A DNA stretch of 64,000 bases from Devosia naphthalenivorans (GCF_003056355.1 NZ_PYVW01000012.1:62001-126000); one strand, 5' to 3'; positions 48,089-57,683 are shown, numbered from the stretch's first letter. Translations and numbers: made by a program. Notes: generated from the sequence alone by a model not told the origin.

Positions 48089-48736
48089 GTGAGCAAGATC
48101 GTGACGCGCCGGGCCGGCGAGCTGGTGCAATGGAACAATAAGGGCGGCTATGGCTTCGTGCGGGATGACGCGGGGCACGATTTTTACGTCCATATATCAA
48201 AGGTTTACGGGGGTGTTCGCCCGCGGATCGGTGACCGGCTGACTTTCGAGATTGCGGCCGGACGCAAGGGACGCCCTTCGGCCGTTGACGTGCGGGTAAC
48301 GCAGGCGGTGCGGTCTCCCGCATCGACGCTGCAGAAGGTGCTTGGAAGCAAATCTCCTTCGGTGTCCCGCTACAAGCTGGGCCTGCGGGTGGCCGCAGCA
48401 ACTACGATCACGCTGCTGATTCTGCTCGCGATTAGCAGCGAGCATGCCCCCTTATGGCTGAGTATGCTTTACGTTTGCATGGGGCTTGCTTCGGCTTTGC
48501 TCTACCGTTTCGACAAGATTTACGCGATGGCGAACCGCTGGCGCGTCAGCGAGGCGAACCTTCATGTGGTCGATCTGAGCTTCGGCATCATCGGCGGGCT
48601 CTGTGCGCAGGAATTTTACCGGCACAAGACGGTCAAGCCGCGCTTCGTGGCGACGACCTGGGCCATCGCGCTGTTCCACACGCTGCTGCTGGCCGCGCTG
48701 GCTTTTGGATGGCTGGAAGTCATTCTTCCCGTCTGA
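48089..48736 (+). CDS. Cold-shock-like domain plus DUF1294 membrane protein
   Basis: 215 residues. Residues 10-75 form a cold-shock-type fold (GELVQWNNKGGYGFVRDDAG, YVHISKVYGG, GDRLTFEI), with the RNP-like GYGFV intact. The second half is DUF1294, four hydrophobic segments with LLYRFDKIYAMANRWRVSEA and LCAQEFYRHKTVKPRF. Such fusions are common and of unknown function. Starts at GTG 48089. Site H begins 2 nt after its stop. Confidence 0.88.
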   Translation: MSKIVTRRAGELVQWNNKGGYGFVRDDAGHDFYVHISKVYGGVRPRIGDRLTFEIAAGRKGRPSAVDVRVTQAVRSPASTLQKVLGSKSPSVSRYKLGLRVAAATTITLLILLAISSEHAPLWLSMLYVCMGLASALLYRFDKIYAMANRWRVSEANLHVVDLSFGIIGGLCAQEFYRHKTVKPRFVATTWAIALFHTLLLAALAFGWLEVILPV

Positions 48737-48738
48737 CG

Positions 48739-48754
48739 TGATTCACGTGAAACC
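48739..48754. other. parS-like site H (hybrid GATTC/GTTTC)
   Basis: TGATTCACGTGAAACC, 14/16, in the 21-nt gap between two convergent genes. Confidence 0.75.
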
Positions 48755-48757
48755 GGC

Positions 48758-49456
48758 TCAGCCGAGATGACGCCGGTCCTCGTGCCAGGTGTCACGCCAT
48801 TCCCGCTCGAGGACGGCGCGGCGCTTGCCATAGCGTTGGTCGGTGACCGTCAGATCGATGATGCGGTCGGTGCGGAAATGGCGGAAGGCGGTGCGCAGGC
48901 AACACCAGGCGGCGATGGTCTGCTTGCCCTCGTAATAGGCCAGTTGCACTGGCCAGATGGTGCGCTCCGTCGAATTGCCGGCTTCATCCTCGTAGGAGAT
49001 GAGGATGGCTTTTTCCGTTCGCATGGCGAGCCGTACCTGGCCGAGAACCGGCATGGGCTTTTTTTCGGTCCAAACCGCGACCGGCCACAAGCCGGTATCG
49101 TTGATGCGATCGCGCAGATCTTCGGGCGAGGCCGTCGCGATCTTGGCGAGGGCGTTCCTGGCCGCGGCACCAAGACCATCGTCAGGCTGCGCGCCGACCC
49201 AGCGGGCGCCGAGGACCAGGGCTTCGAGCTCCTCGGGGGTGAACATCAGGGGTGGCAGGAAGAAGCCGGGTTTCAGCATGTAGCCGACCCCCGCTTCACC
49301 ATCGATGGGTGCGCCCAGACCGATAAGGGTTTGCACGTCGCGGTACAGCGTGCGGACGGAAACGCCCTGCTCCTCGGCCAGTGCCGCAGCGGTGACTGGC
49401 CGGCGGTGGCGGCGTAAGGCATCCATGACGGCAAACAGCCGCTCGGTCTTGTCCAT
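48758..49456 (-). CDS. YafY-type HTH/WYL-domain transcriptional regulator
   Basis: 232 residues. N-terminal winged helix (RRPVTAAALAEEQGVSVRTL then YRDVQTLIGLGAPIDGEAGV), then a WYL-type ligand domain: RTIWPVQLAYYEGKQTIAAW, CCLRTAFRHFRTDRI and the C-terminal REWRDTWHEDR. WYL proteins often sense nucleic-acid ligands and repress stress genes. It is separated from the epoxide hydrolase (same strand) by 45 nt and may regulate it. Confidence 0.9.
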   Translation of the reverse strand: MDKTERLFAVMDALRRHRRPVTAAALAEEQGVSVRTLYRDVQTLIGLGAPIDGEAGVGYMLKPGFFLPPLMFTPEELEALVLGARWVGAQPDDGLGAAARNALAKIATASPEDLRDRINDTGLWPVAVWTEKKPMPVLGQVRLAMRTEKAILISYEDEAGNSTERTIWPVQLAYYEGKQTIAAWCCLRTAFRHFRTDRIIDLTVTDQRYGKRRAVLEREWRDTWHEDRRHLG

Positions 49457-49501
49457 GCAATGTGCTCCCCTGAGTCGATCGAAGGTCGGGATGCGCCAAG
49501 A

Positions 49502-50617
49502 TTACGCGATTTGCGCATGGAACGCTCTGATATCGTGCGCCATGGCTTCGGGCACTTCCAGCGCCGGAAAATGGCCACCGCTGGTCAGCTCGGTCCAGCG
49601 CACGATGTTCCACAAGTTCCGTTCGCCCCAGGCGCGCGGTGCCGGATAATCCGCCGGCGGCAGCAGTACGGCATGGGGCACGTCGTGTTTGGGGCCCTTC
49701 TGCGCAAGCATCGGGTCGCTGAACGCTTCCTTGTAGAGGCGTACCGAACTGCCGATGGTCTGGGTAAACCAGTAGACGCTCAGGATGGTGGCAAGATCTT
49801 CCATCTCGAAGGCGTTGGCGATGTCGCCGCCATTGTCGCTCCAGGTGCGGTATTTCTCGAGAATCCAGGCGGCGAGCCCCGCGGGGGAGTCATTAAGTCC
49901 CACGGCGAGAGTTGCGGGCTTGGTGCCCTGGATCATGGCGTAAGCGCCCTCGGCAAACTCCCATTGCCTGAGCCTCTGCGCGTACTCGGCTTCCTCGGGC
50001 GTTGGCTGCTCGGGCGGCTGAAAACCTGAATAGACATTGACGTAATGCGCGCCAATCAAGCGCTCGGGAAACTGACGCACTAGTGCCATTTCCACGCCGG
50101 CTCCGAGGTCCGAACCGGAGACCAGAAAGCGGGGATAGTTCAGCCGCGTCATGAGTTCGGCCCAGAGCGGGGCGATGGCGGAGAGATTCATGCCTGATGC
50201 CGTTGGCTGGCTGGAAAAGCCATAACCGGGCAAGGACGGAATGATGATGTCGAAGGCAACACCATCCACGGGCTCGGTCAGCAGCGGCACCAGTGGCAGA
50301 AGCTCGACGAAGTTGGCGGGCCAGCCATTGGTGAGAAGCAGCGGGACATTGCTTGTTCCCCTGCCCCGTACATGGACGAAATGCACGGTCTGGCGGCTGA
50401 TTTCGGTGGTGAATTGAGGAAAGCTGTTGAGCCGCGCTTCGGCGCTGCGCCAATCGAACTGCTCGGCCCAGTAATGGATGAATTCGCGCAGGAAACCGGC
50501 GTTGATACCGTAGTCCCAGCCGACGCCCGGAACGCTTTGGGGAAAGCGCGTGGCGCCGAGCCGATTTTTGAGATCAGCGATGTCGGCGTCGGGGATGGCA
50601 ATGGTAAAGGGTTCCAT
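49502..50617 (-). CDS. Epoxide hydrolase family alpha/beta-hydrolase
   Basis: 371 residues. N-terminal EHN lid (IADLKNRLGATRFPQSVPGV, DYGINAGFLREFIHYWAEQF), oxyanion HGWP-like TNGWPANFVEL, nucleophile Asp in VSGSDLGAGVEMALV (GSD in place of the common GGD), and the catalytic His in TSGGHFPALEVPEAMA. These support an active microsomal-type epoxide hydrolase; substrate not predictable. No signal peptide. Confidence 0.9.
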   Translation of the reverse strand: MEPFTIAIPDADIADLKNRLGATRFPQSVPGVGWDYGINAGFLREFIHYWAEQFDWRSAEARLNSFPQFTTEISRQTVHFVHVRGRGTSNVPLLLTNGWPANFVELLPLVPLLTEPVDGVAFDIIIPSLPGYGFSSQPTASGMNLSAIAPLWAELMTRLNYPRFLVSGSDLGAGVEMALVRQFPERLIGAHYVNVYSGFQPPEQPTPEEAEYAQRLRQWEFAEGAYAMIQGTKPATLAVGLNDSPAGLAAWILEKYRTWSDNGGDIANAFEMEDLATILSVYWFTQTIGSSVRLYKEAFSDPMLAQKGPKHDVPHAVLLPPADYPAPRAWGERNLWNIVRWTELTSGGHFPALEVPEAMAHDIRAFHAQIA

Positions 50618-50698
50618 GGGGTCTTCTCCGGGTTGTTGGAGAGACGATGAGACCCCATGGTGACAAGGCGTGGCAGCAGCGCTGGGCCGATTGGCTCG

Positions 50699-51709
50699 TC
50701 AGGCGATCTCGAACTCGCACCAATGGCTATAGGACCGGTCGGGCGAATAGATCACGTTGGGGAAGTGCGGATTGTGCACCGCGTCGGCAAATGCCTGGTC
50801 TTCAAGGCAGAAGCCGGAATGCTTTTGGTAGCTCTTGCCGCCAAGACCCGGCACGGCGCTTTCGGTCCACACGCCGTTATAGACCTGAACGCCGGGGCGG
50901 TCGCTCCAGAGCTTGAGGGTCAAATCCTGGTCCGGCGAGATCACCGTAGCAATTGGATCGGAGAAATTGCGGCCGGTGTCGAGCGCCATGCCGATGTCGT
51001 ACTCCACGGGGTTGCCGCTGCCGTCACGCATGGTCCGTGGCTTGCGCAGATCGTACTTGGTGTTGGCAGACGGCAGGATGGCGCCGGTGGGAGCGAGGTC
51101 GGAGCCCAGTTCGGTATAGGCGCTGGAATTGACCTGGATGGTGTGGTCAAGCACATGGTCGGTCGTGCCCAGGTTGAAATATTGATGCTGGACAAGGCTG
51201 ATCGGGGTGGCGCGGTCCGTCGTTGCCGTCAGCTCCAGCCGCAGCCGGTTGCCCTTGAGCATGTAGGTCGCCGAGAAATTGACATTGCCAGGATAGCCCA
51301 TAGCGCCATCGGGGCTGAAATGGGTGAAGCGCACCGCATTGTTGGCTTCATCGGTTTGCCCGTCCCAAACCTGGCGGCCGAGCCCCTCTTCGCCGCCATG
51401 CAGCTGCAAATCCCCTGCGTTGGCGGGGAGCTTGTAAGTCTTGCCGTCGTGCTCGAAGCTTGCGCCCTTGATGCGGTTGGCGACGCGGCCGGCGAGCGAG
51501 CCGAAATGCGGGCTGTGTTCGGGATAGGCGTCGAACTGTTCGTAGCCGAGCACGACCGAGCGTTCGCCACCGGCGACCGGAACGCGCCAGTCGCGGACGA
51601 CCACGCCATAGCCAATCAGATCGACGGTAACGCCGGTGTCGCTGACAAGGCGGAATTGATCCACGCGCTTGCCCTTGTAGGTGCCGAACGTTGTTACCGC
51701 GATGGCCAT
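50699..51709 (-). CDS. galM: Aldose 1-epimerase (mutarotase)
   Basis: 336 residues. Interconverts alpha and beta anomers of aldoses. RSVVLGYEQFDAYPEHSPHF, GRVANRIKGASFEHDGKTY (GRxANRI motif), LHGGEEGLGRQVWDG, catalytic His in QHQYFNLGT, and the catalytic Glu in FCLEDQAFADAVHNPHFP. ATG 51709 has GGAGG 6 nt upstream; the longer open frame to 52042 overlaps the divergent lacI-type gene. Its place beside xylBA suggests xylose mutarotation. Confidence 0.93.
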   Translation of the reverse strand: MAIAVTTFGTYKGKRVDQFRLVSDTGVTVDLIGYGVVVRDWRVPVAGGERSVVLGYEQFDAYPEHSPHFGSLAGRVANRIKGASFEHDGKTYKLPANAGDLQLHGGEEGLGRQVWDGQTDEANNAVRFTHFSPDGAMGYPGNVNFSATYMLKGNRLRLELTATTDRATPISLVQHQYFNLGTTDHVLDHTIQVNSSAYTELGSDLAPTGAILPSANTKYDLRKPRTMRDGSGNPVEYDIGMALDTGRNFSDPIATVISPDQDLTLKLWSDRPGVQVYNGVWTESAVPGLGGKSYQKHSGFCLEDQAFADAVHNPHFPNVIYSPDRSYSHWCEFEIA

Positions 51710-51764
51710 TGACTGCCTCCTTCCGAAAAAAGCGCCGAAGCTGTAGCCTGCTTTAAGCAATCGC

Positions 51765-51776
51765 TGCAACGTCGCA
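51765..51776. promoter_or_regulatory. Possible LacI-family operator between galM and the regulator gene
   Basis: TGCAACGTCGCA, a 10/12 palindrome centred on CG as LacI-family operators usually are, 2 nt before a TTGACC -35-like hexamer (51778-51783). No second copy was found near xylB. Confidence 0.3.
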
Positions 51777-51834
51777 CTTGACCTTTTCCGTCTCGTGCCG
51801 AAGAGTTTGCGCGAGATAGTGCTGAGGTAAATGC

Positions 51835-52878
51835 GTGAGCGACACCGGGATAAAACGCCGTGCGACCGTCCATGACGTTGCACGTACAGCCGGCGTTTCG
51901 CTTGCGACCGTCGATCGAGTACTGAACGACCGGCCCGGCGTGCGCGCCGCAACCGCCGAGAAGGTCGAAGCGGCCATTGCCGAAATCGGCTTTCGCCGGG
52001 ACATCTCCGCATCCCTGCTGGCCCGGGCGCGGGATTTGGCACTGACCTTCATCATTCCCGATGGCACCAATGAATTCATGGCCAGCCTGACCGACGCGGT
52101 AACGCGGCGAGCCGGCCAGGCATTGAGTGATCGGATGAACATCGAAACGCTACGGGTTCGTGCGCTCGACGCCGATGCGCTGGCGCAAAGCCTTGATGGG
52201 CTTGATCCTCGCGAATGCGACTGCGCCATCATCGTGGCGAGCGAAGAGCCATCCGTGGTGGCGGCGGTCGACAATGCGACGCGGCGGGGCATCATGGTGA
52301 TGACGCTGGTGTCTGATTTGCCCGGCTCGCTGCGGCGCCGGTTCATCGGCATCGACAATGTCGCGGCCGGCCGGACGGCGGCTTCGCTGCTGGGACGGTT
52401 CATGCCGATGGGTGGCAAGCTGGCGGTGATCGCGGGCTCGCTGCATTTGCGCGACCATGCCGATCGACTGAAGGGATTCCAGGCAGGGCTTACGGCCGAG
52501 TTTCCTCAATTGGAACTGATCGGGCCGGTGGAAGGCCATGACGAGCGGCCGCAGACCGAGGCCATTGTCACCGACCTGTTGCGCCGGCATCCGGACCTTG
52601 GCGGGCTGTATAATCTGGGCGCGGGAAATGCCGGGCTGGTGCGTGCGCTGGAGGGTTCAGGGCGCTCCGGGCAGATCCGGGTCATTGCCCATGAACTCAC
52701 CGAACCAACGCGCAAGGGCCTGCATTCGGGAGCAATCGATGTCGTGCTCGACCAGAACCCGGATGGTGAAATTCGCGAGGCAATTGAGGCAGCGCGCACC
52801 CTGGCGCTGGATGCAAATGGTACGGCCATCACCGACCCCATTGAAATCGGGATTTTCCTGCGCGACAATCTGCGCTAA
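51835..52878 (+). CDS. LacI-family transcriptional regulator of the xylose module
   Basis: 347 residues. N-terminal LacI HTH (TVHDVARTAGVSLATVDRVL then NDRPGVRAATAEKV) and a periplasmic-binding-protein-like sensor domain (DCAIIVASEEPS, GIDNVAAGRTAASLLGRFMP, VIAGSLHLRDHADRLKGFQAG). Divergent from galM and upstream of xylBA, so regulation of xylose or xyloside use is likely. Starts at GTG 51835 with GAGG 7 nt upstream. Confidence 0.92.
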   Translation: MSDTGIKRRATVHDVARTAGVSLATVDRVLNDRPGVRAATAEKVEAAIAEIGFRRDISASLLARARDLALTFIIPDGTNEFMASLTDAVTRRAGQALSDRMNIETLRVRALDADALAQSLDGLDPRECDCAIIVASEEPSVVAAVDNATRRGIMVMTLVSDLPGSLRRRFIGIDNVAAGRTAASLLGRFMPMGGKLAVIAGSLHLRDHADRLKGFQAGLTAEFPQLELIGPVEGHDERPQTEAIVTDLLRRHPDLGGLYNLGAGNAGLVRALEGSGRSGQIRVIAHELTEPTRKGLHSGAIDVVLDQNPDGEIREAIEAARTLALDANGTAITDPIEIGIFLRDNLR

Positions 52879-52934
52879 GAAGCGCGCCATCACCAAACCG
52901 GCGTGGCCCTCGATTGGGCCGGGAGGACGTTCCG

Positions 52935-52973
52935 ATGAACAATATTCGCTGCCATGAGGTACGTGCCTCATGA
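52935..52973 (+). CDS. 12-codon leader ORF coupled to xylB
   Basis: [12 protein letters not shown], starting at ATG 52935 with GGGAGGA about 8 nt upstream and stopping at TGA 52971-52973, which overlaps the xylB ATG (ATGA). It contains, in its last codons, the xylB ribosome-binding site and a 7-bp hairpin. Too short to judge by coding statistics; proposed as a regulatory leader peptide. Confidence 0.4.
   Translation: MNNIRCHEVRAS
52953..52972 (+). promoter_or_regulatory. Hairpin hiding the xylB ribosome-binding site and start codon
   Basis: CATGAGG (52953-52959), loop TACGTG, CCTCATG (52966-52972): a perfect 7-bp stem. The left arm holds the GAGG Shine-Dalgarno of xylB and the right arm ends in its ATG, so the structure would block initiation unless opened by a ribosome on the leader ORF. 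Confidence 0.55.
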
Positions 52974-54433
52974 CGTATCTGGGCATTGATATCGGCACCT
53001 CCGGCGTCAAGGCGCTGTTGATCGACGAGAATGGCAAGGCGCTCGGGGAAGCCTCGGCACCAGCCATCGAGCCGGTTCGCCCGCATCCAGGTTGGTCCGA
53101 ACAGAATCCGACCGACTGGTGGACGGCAACCCTGGGCGCAATCGACAAGCTCAAGGAAAAGCATCCCGCGCAGTTGGCGGCGGTCAAGGGCATCGGGCTT
53201 TCGGGGCACATGCACGGCGCGACCTTGCTGGGCAAGGACAACGAAGTGCTGCGCCCCTGCATTTTGTGGAACGACGGCCGCTCGGCCGCCGAGTGCCTCG
53301 AGATGGAAGCCGCCCTGCCTTCGCTTCGTGAAATCGCTGGCAATATCGCCATGCCGGGCTTCACGGCGCCCAAGATCGCCTGGGTGCGCAAGCATGAGCC
53401 CGAAATTTTCAGCAAAATCGCCAAGGTATTGCTGCCCAAGGCCTATGTGCGGCTGCTGCTGACGGGCGAGCATGTGGAAGACATGTCCGATGCCGCGGGC
53501 ACGCTGTGGCTCGATGTGGCCAAGCGCGACTGGTCCGACGAGCTTCTGGCCGTGACGGGCCTGACGCGCGAGCACATGCCGCGCCTGGTCGAGGGCTCTG
53601 CCGTTTCGGCCGAACTCAAGGGCGAGTTGGCGGCGCGCTGGGGCATGTCTGGCTCGGTCGTGGTGGCCGGCGGCGCGGGCGACAATGCGGGTGCCGCCTG
53701 TGGCATTGGCGCTATTCGGCCGGGCGAAGGCTTCGTTTCGCTGGGCACGTCGGGCGTGCTGTTTGTGTCCAACGACAAGTTCCGGCCCAATACGCAAGGG
53801 GCGGTGCACGCCTTCTGCCACGCCATCCCCGACACCTGGCACCAGATGGGCGTGATCCTCAGCGCCACTGATTCGTTGAATTGGCTGTCGCGCATGACGG
53901 GGCAGAAGCAGGCCGATCTGGCTGGCGCTGCCGAAGCCGGGTTCAAGGGTCCGGGCGAAGCGATCTTCCTGCCCTACCTTTCCGGTGAACGGACGCCGCA
54001 CAACAATGCCGGCGCGCGTGGCGCGTTCGTCGGCTTGAGCCAGAGCACCGAGCCGGCTCAACTCGCCCAGGCCGTCATGGAAGGCGTGAGCTTTGCCATG
54101 CGCGATTGCCAGCGCGTGCTGGCCGATGCGGGAACCCAGATCAACCGGCTGCTCGCCGTCGGTGGCGGCTCGCGCTCGGCGCTGTGGCTAAAGCTGCTCG
54201 CCACCAATCTCGACATGGAAATCGCCCTGCCACAGGACGGCGATTTCGGCGGTGCACTGGGGGCGGCCCGTCTGGCCCTTTGCGCGGCTGAAGGCGCCGA
54301 TCCGCAGGCAGTGATGACCATGCCGCCGATCAAGACCAGTATTGCGCCCGACAGGAGTTTGTCGGCCGCCTATTCCGACCAATATGCGCGCTACCGCGCG
54401 CTCTACCCTGCCATCGAGGAGGCACGTCAGTGA
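52970..54433 (+). CDS. xylB: Xylulokinase
   Basis: 487 residues. FGGY carbohydrate kinase making xylulose 5-phosphate. [20 protein letters not shown] (phosphate 1), [15 protein letters not shown] (xylulokinase-type GQMHG site), [12 protein letters not shown], the catalytic Asp in [26 protein letters not shown], and [21 protein letters not shown] (FGGY signature 2). GTG-overlaps xylA by 4 nt. Confidence 0.96.
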   Translation: MTYLGIDIGTSGVKALLIDENGKALGEASAPAIEPVRPHPGWSEQNPTDWWTATLGAIDKLKEKHPAQLAAVKGIGLSGHMHGATLLGKDNEVLRPCILWNDGRSAAECLEMEAALPSLREIAGNIAMPGFTAPKIAWVRKHEPEIFSKIAKVLLPKAYVRLLLTGEHVEDMSDAAGTLWLDVAKRDWSDELLAVTGLTREHMPRLVEGSAVSAELKGELAARWGMSGSVVVAGGAGDNAGAACGIGAIRPGEGFVSLGTSGVLFVSNDKFRPNTQGAVHAFCHAIPDTWHQMGVILSATDSLNWLSRMTGQKQADLAGAAEAGFKGPGEAIFLPYLSGERTPHNNAGARGAFVGLSQSTEPAQLAQAVMEGVSFAMRDCQRVLADAGTQINRLLAVGGGSRSALWLKLLATNLDMEIALPQDGDFGGALGAARLALCAAEGADPQAVMTMPPIKTSIAPDRSLSAAYSDQYARYRALYPAIEEARQ

Positions 54434-55737
54434 CTGATTTTTTCAAAGGCATTTCGCCCGTAAAGTTTGAAGGCGCAGAGAGCGCCAACCCGCTCGCCTA
54501 TCGCCACTACAACAAGGACGAGATGGTCCTGGGCAAGCGGATGGAAGACCATATCCGCCCGGGCGTCGCCTATTGGCACACCTTTGCCTATGAGGGCGGC
54601 GATCCCTTCGGCGGCCGCACTTTCGATCGTCCCTGGTGGGACAAGGCGATGGACGGCGCGCGCCTCAAGGCCGACGTGGCCTTCGAGCTGTTCGACCTGC
54701 TCGACGTTCCGTTCTTCTGTTTCCACGACGCCGATATCGCGCCCGAAGGCGCAACACTGGCCGAATCGAACCGCAATGTGCGCGAGATCGGCGAGATCTT
54801 TGCGCGCAAGATGGAAACCAGCCGCACGAAGCTCCTTTGGGGCACGGCCAACCTGTTCTCCAACCGCCGCTACATGGCGGGTGCTGCCACCAATCCCGAT
54901 CCGGAAATCTTCGCCTATGCCGCCGGCCAAGTGAAGAACGTGCTGGAGCTGACCCACGAACTGGGTGGCGCCAACTATGTGCTGTGGGGCGGTCGCGAGG
55001 GCTATGAAACCCTGCTCAACACCAAGATCGGCCAGGAAATGGACCAGATGGGCCGCTTCCTCAACATGGTCGTCGAGCACGCGGAAAAGATCGGCTTCAA
55101 AGGCCAGATCCTGATCGAGCCCAAGCCGCAGGAGCCAAGCAAGCACCAGTACGACTTCGACGTGGCGACGGTGTATGGCTTCCTCAAGAAGTACGGTCTC
55201 GAGACCAAGGTGAAGTGCAACATCGAAGTTGGCCACGCCTTCCTCGCCAACCACTCGTTCGAGCACGAACTGGCACTGGCCGCATCGCTGGGCATCCTGG
55301 GTTCGGTCGACGCCAACCGCAATGATTTGCAGTCCGGCTGGGATACCGACCAGTTCCCCAACAATGTGGGTGAAACCACGCTCGCCTTCTACCAGATCCT
55401 CAAGGCTGGTGGCCTGGGCAATGGCGGCTGGAACTTCGACGCTCGCGTGCGCCGCCAGTCGCTTGATCCGGCTGATCTGCTGCATGGTCACATTGGCGGT
55501 CTGGACGTGCTGGCGCGTGGCCTCAAGGCTGCGGCGGCCCTCATCGAGGACGGCACCTACGACAAGGTGGTGGACGAGCGCTATGCCGGCTGGAACGCAG
55601 GGCTGGGCAAGGACATCCTTGATGGCAAGCTGAGCCTGGCGGATGTGGCTGCCAAGGTGGATGCCGATAACATCAACCCGCAGCCGCGCTCGGGTCAGCA
55701 GGAATATCTCGAGAACCTGATCAACCGGTTCGTCTAG
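54430..55737 (+). CDS. xylA: Xylose isomerase (class II)
   Basis: 435 residues, the longer class II form. Converts xylose to xylulose with two divalent cations. Catalytic His in [45 protein letters not shown], metal ligands in [18 protein letters not shown] (Glu) and [18 protein letters not shown] (Glu/His), [19 protein letters not shown], and [22 protein letters not shown] 54430 start lies in the xylB stop. Confidence 0.98.
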   Translation: MTDFFKGISPVKFEGAESANPLAYRHYNKDEMVLGKRMEDHIRPGVAYWHTFAYEGGDPFGGRTFDRPWWDKAMDGARLKADVAFELFDLLDVPFFCFHDADIAPEGATLAESNRNVREIGEIFARKMETSRTKLLWGTANLFSNRRYMAGAATNPDPEIFAYAAGQVKNVLELTHELGGANYVLWGGREGYETLLNTKIGQEMDQMGRFLNMVVEHAEKIGFKGQILIEPKPQEPSKHQYDFDVATVYGFLKKYGLETKVKCNIEVGHAFLANHSFEHELALAASLGILGSVDANRNDLQSGWDTDQFPNNVGETTLAFYQILKAGGLGNGGWNFDARVRRQSLDPADLLHGHIGGLDVLARGLKAAAALIEDGTYDKVVDERYAGWNAGLGKDILDGKLSLADVAAKVDADNINPQPRSGQQEYLENLINRFV

Positions 55738-55756
55738 TTCTCCGAGGGTTCAGTCG

Positions 55757-55860
55757 TCCACCTCCCCCCTTGCGGGGGAGGTCGGGAGGGGGATGTGAAG
55801 GCCCGGTCATCCGGGGTTGTTCCACCCCCACCCTTGATCCCTCCCCGCAAGGGGGAGGGT
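55757..55860. repeat. Palindromic repeat pair (R2-like) in the xylA-GH43 gap
   Basis: Left unit CCTCCCCCCTTGCGGGGGAG (55761-55780) with following GTCGGGAGGGGGATG, and right unit CCCTCCCCGCAAGGGGGAGG ending near 55860, oppositely oriented and about 45 nt apart. Resembles the R2 element after ccmG in its CTCCCC...GGGGAG palindromes. It interrupts the xyl operon. Confidence 0.65.
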
Positions 55861-55893
55861 GTCGACTGCATATGCAGCGCAAAGGCCCAAACC

Positions 55894-57504
55894 ATGCCCC
55901 AGATTACCAATCCAATTCTGCCCGGCTTCAATCCGGACCCGTCCATCTGCCGCGTCGGCGACGATTATTATATCGCGACATCCACCTTCGAGTGGTTCCC
56001 CGGTGTGCAGATCCATCATTCCAAGGACCTCGCCAACTGGGACCTGGCCTGTCGTCCGCTGAACCGCAAGGCGCAGCTGGACATGCGCGGCGATCCCGAT
56101 TCGTGCGGCGTATGGGCGCCCGACATCACCCATGACGGCGAAAAGTTCTGGCTGGTCTATACCGATGTGAAGCGCAAGGACGGCTCGTTCAAGGACGCGC
56201 ACAACTACATCGTCACCGCGGACAACATCGAAGGGCCCTGGTCCGACCCGGTCTATATCAACTCGTCGGGCTTCGATCCGTCGCTGTTCCACGATGATGA
56301 CGGCCGCAAATGGTTCGTCAACATGATGTGGGACCACCGCACGCGCCCGTTGAAGTTTGCCGGCATTGCGCTGCAGGAGTTCGATCCCAAGCAGGGCAAG
56401 CTGGTGGGGCCGCGCACCAATATCTATAAGGGCACGGATCTAAAGCTCGTCGAGGGTCCGCATCTCTACAAGCGCAATGGCTGGTATTATCTGCTGACGG
56501 CAGAAGGCGGCACGGCCTATGACCACGCCTGCACCTTTGCGCGGTCCCGCACCATCGATGGGCAGTACGAAACCCACCCGGACAAGCACATCCTCACCTC
56601 AAAGGATGCTCCGTTTGCGGCGATCCAGCGTGCTGGTCATGGCGATCTCGTGGAGACGCCCGATGGCAAGACCTACCTGGTGCATCTGGGTGGCCGCCCG
56701 ACCACACAGGAACGCCGTTGCGTTCTGGGTCGCGAAACGTCCATTCAGGAAGCCTATTGGGGCGAAGACGACTGGATTCACGTGAAACACGGGCCCGTTC
56801 CGTCGCTTCATGTGGAAGTGCCCGGCAATTTTGATAACGACAAGTACTGGGCCGAACAGCGCTACACCTTCGAGAATGGTCTGCATAAGGACTTCCAGTG
56901 GCTGCGCACGCCGGAGCCGGATCGGATTTTTGCCACCGAAGGCGGCAAGTTGCGTCTCTTTGGCCGCGAGTCGGTCGGTTCGTGGTTCGAGCAGGCATTG
57001 GTGGCGCGCCGCCAGACGCACTTCTCCTATGATGCCGAGACCGTGCTGGATTTCGCGCCAGCCGATGAGCGGCAGTTCGCCGGGCTGACGGCTTATTATT
57101 CGCGGTACAACTTCTTCTACCTGACGGTAACCGCCCATTCCGATGGCCAGCGCGAACTGCTGCTGATGAGTTCGGAAAGCTCATGGCCCGATGGCAATCT
57201 GCGCTTCCCGACTGAGCCGGTGCAGATCCCCAATGAAGGCAAGGTCAAGCTGGCGCTGACGATCCGCGGGCGTAAGCTGCAGTTCTTCTATGCCCTTGAG
57301 GGACAGGAACTGCAGCCGATCGGTCCGGTGCTCGACGCGTCGATACTTTCGGATGAGTGCGGTGGCCATCAGGCGCATGGCAGCTTCACCGGCGCCTTTG
57401 TCGGCGTCGCGGCCAGCGACCTCAACGGCACGGCCGCGCCGGCAGACTTCGACTACTTCGTTTATCGCCCCGTCCGTCACGAGACGGATCGGTACGAGAT
57501 CTGA
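55894..57504 (+). CDS. xynB: GH43 beta-xylosidase
   Basis: 536 residues. Five-bladed beta-propeller with the GH43 general base Asp in NPILPGFNPDPSICRVGDDY, pKa-modulating Asp in SSGFDPSLFHDDDG and general acid Glu in LKLVEGPHLYKRNGWYY; a C-terminal beta-sandwich (from about 330, FQWLRTPEP...) follows, as in GH43 subfamily 11 xylosidases. No signal peptide, so it acts on imported xylo-oligosaccharides in the cytoplasm. ATG 55894 chosen over 55795 because the longer form is translated repeat sequence. Contains parS-like site I. Confidence 0.93.
   Translation: MPQITNPILPGFNPDPSICRVGDDYYIATSTFEWFPGVQIHHSKDLANWDLACRPLNRKAQLDMRGDPDSCGVWAPDITHDGEKFWLVYTDVKRKDGSFKDAHNYIVTADNIEGPWSDPVYINSSGFDPSLFHDDDGRKWFVNMMWDHRTRPLKFAGIALQEFDPKQGKLVGPRTNIYKGTDLKLVEGPHLYKRNGWYYLLTAEGGTAYDHACTFARSRTIDGQYETHPDKHILTSKDAPFAAIQRAGHGDLVETPDGKTYLVHLGGRPTTQERRCVLGRETSIQEAYWGEDDWIHVKHGPVPSLHVEVPGNFDNDKYWAEQRYTFENGLHKDFQWLRTPEPDRIFATEGGKLRLFGRESVGSWFEQALVARRQTHFSYDAETVLDFAPADERQFAGLTAYYSRYNFFYLTVTAHSDGQRELLLMSSESSWPDGNLRFPTEPVQIPNEGKVKLALTIRGRKLQFFYALEGQELQPIGPVLDASILSDECGGHQAHGSFTGAFVGVAASDLNGTAAPADFDYFVYRPVRHETDRYEI
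56774..56789. other. parS-like site I (hybrid GATTC/GTTTC) within the GH43 gene
   Basis: GGATTCACGTGAAACA, 14/16, encoding the residues IHVKH. It is the site farthest from parAB (about 17.5 kb right of oriC). Confidence 0.55.
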
Positions 57505-57514
57505 GAGCAAGCAT

Positions 57515-57552
57515 ATGGCTGCCACCCGCCACATCTGGGCGGTGGCAGCCAT
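57515..57552. repeat. Strong inverted repeat after the xyl operon
   Basis: ATGGCTGCCACC (57515-57526) and its exact complement GGTGGCAGCCAT (57541-57552). It starts 11 nt after the GH43 stop but no T-run follows. The rest of the 57505-57683 gap shows nothing else. Confidence 0.6.
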
Positions 57553-57683
57553 GCCGATCACGTTTCGCCCAACCGGGGCGACAATCGGCCGCAGCATGGC
57601 TAAGCTCACCACATAGCTGGTCGCGTAGTACGCGGACTATCAGCGCGCTGCGCGGCCTCCCTTGACGGAGAGAGTGCACGGCC

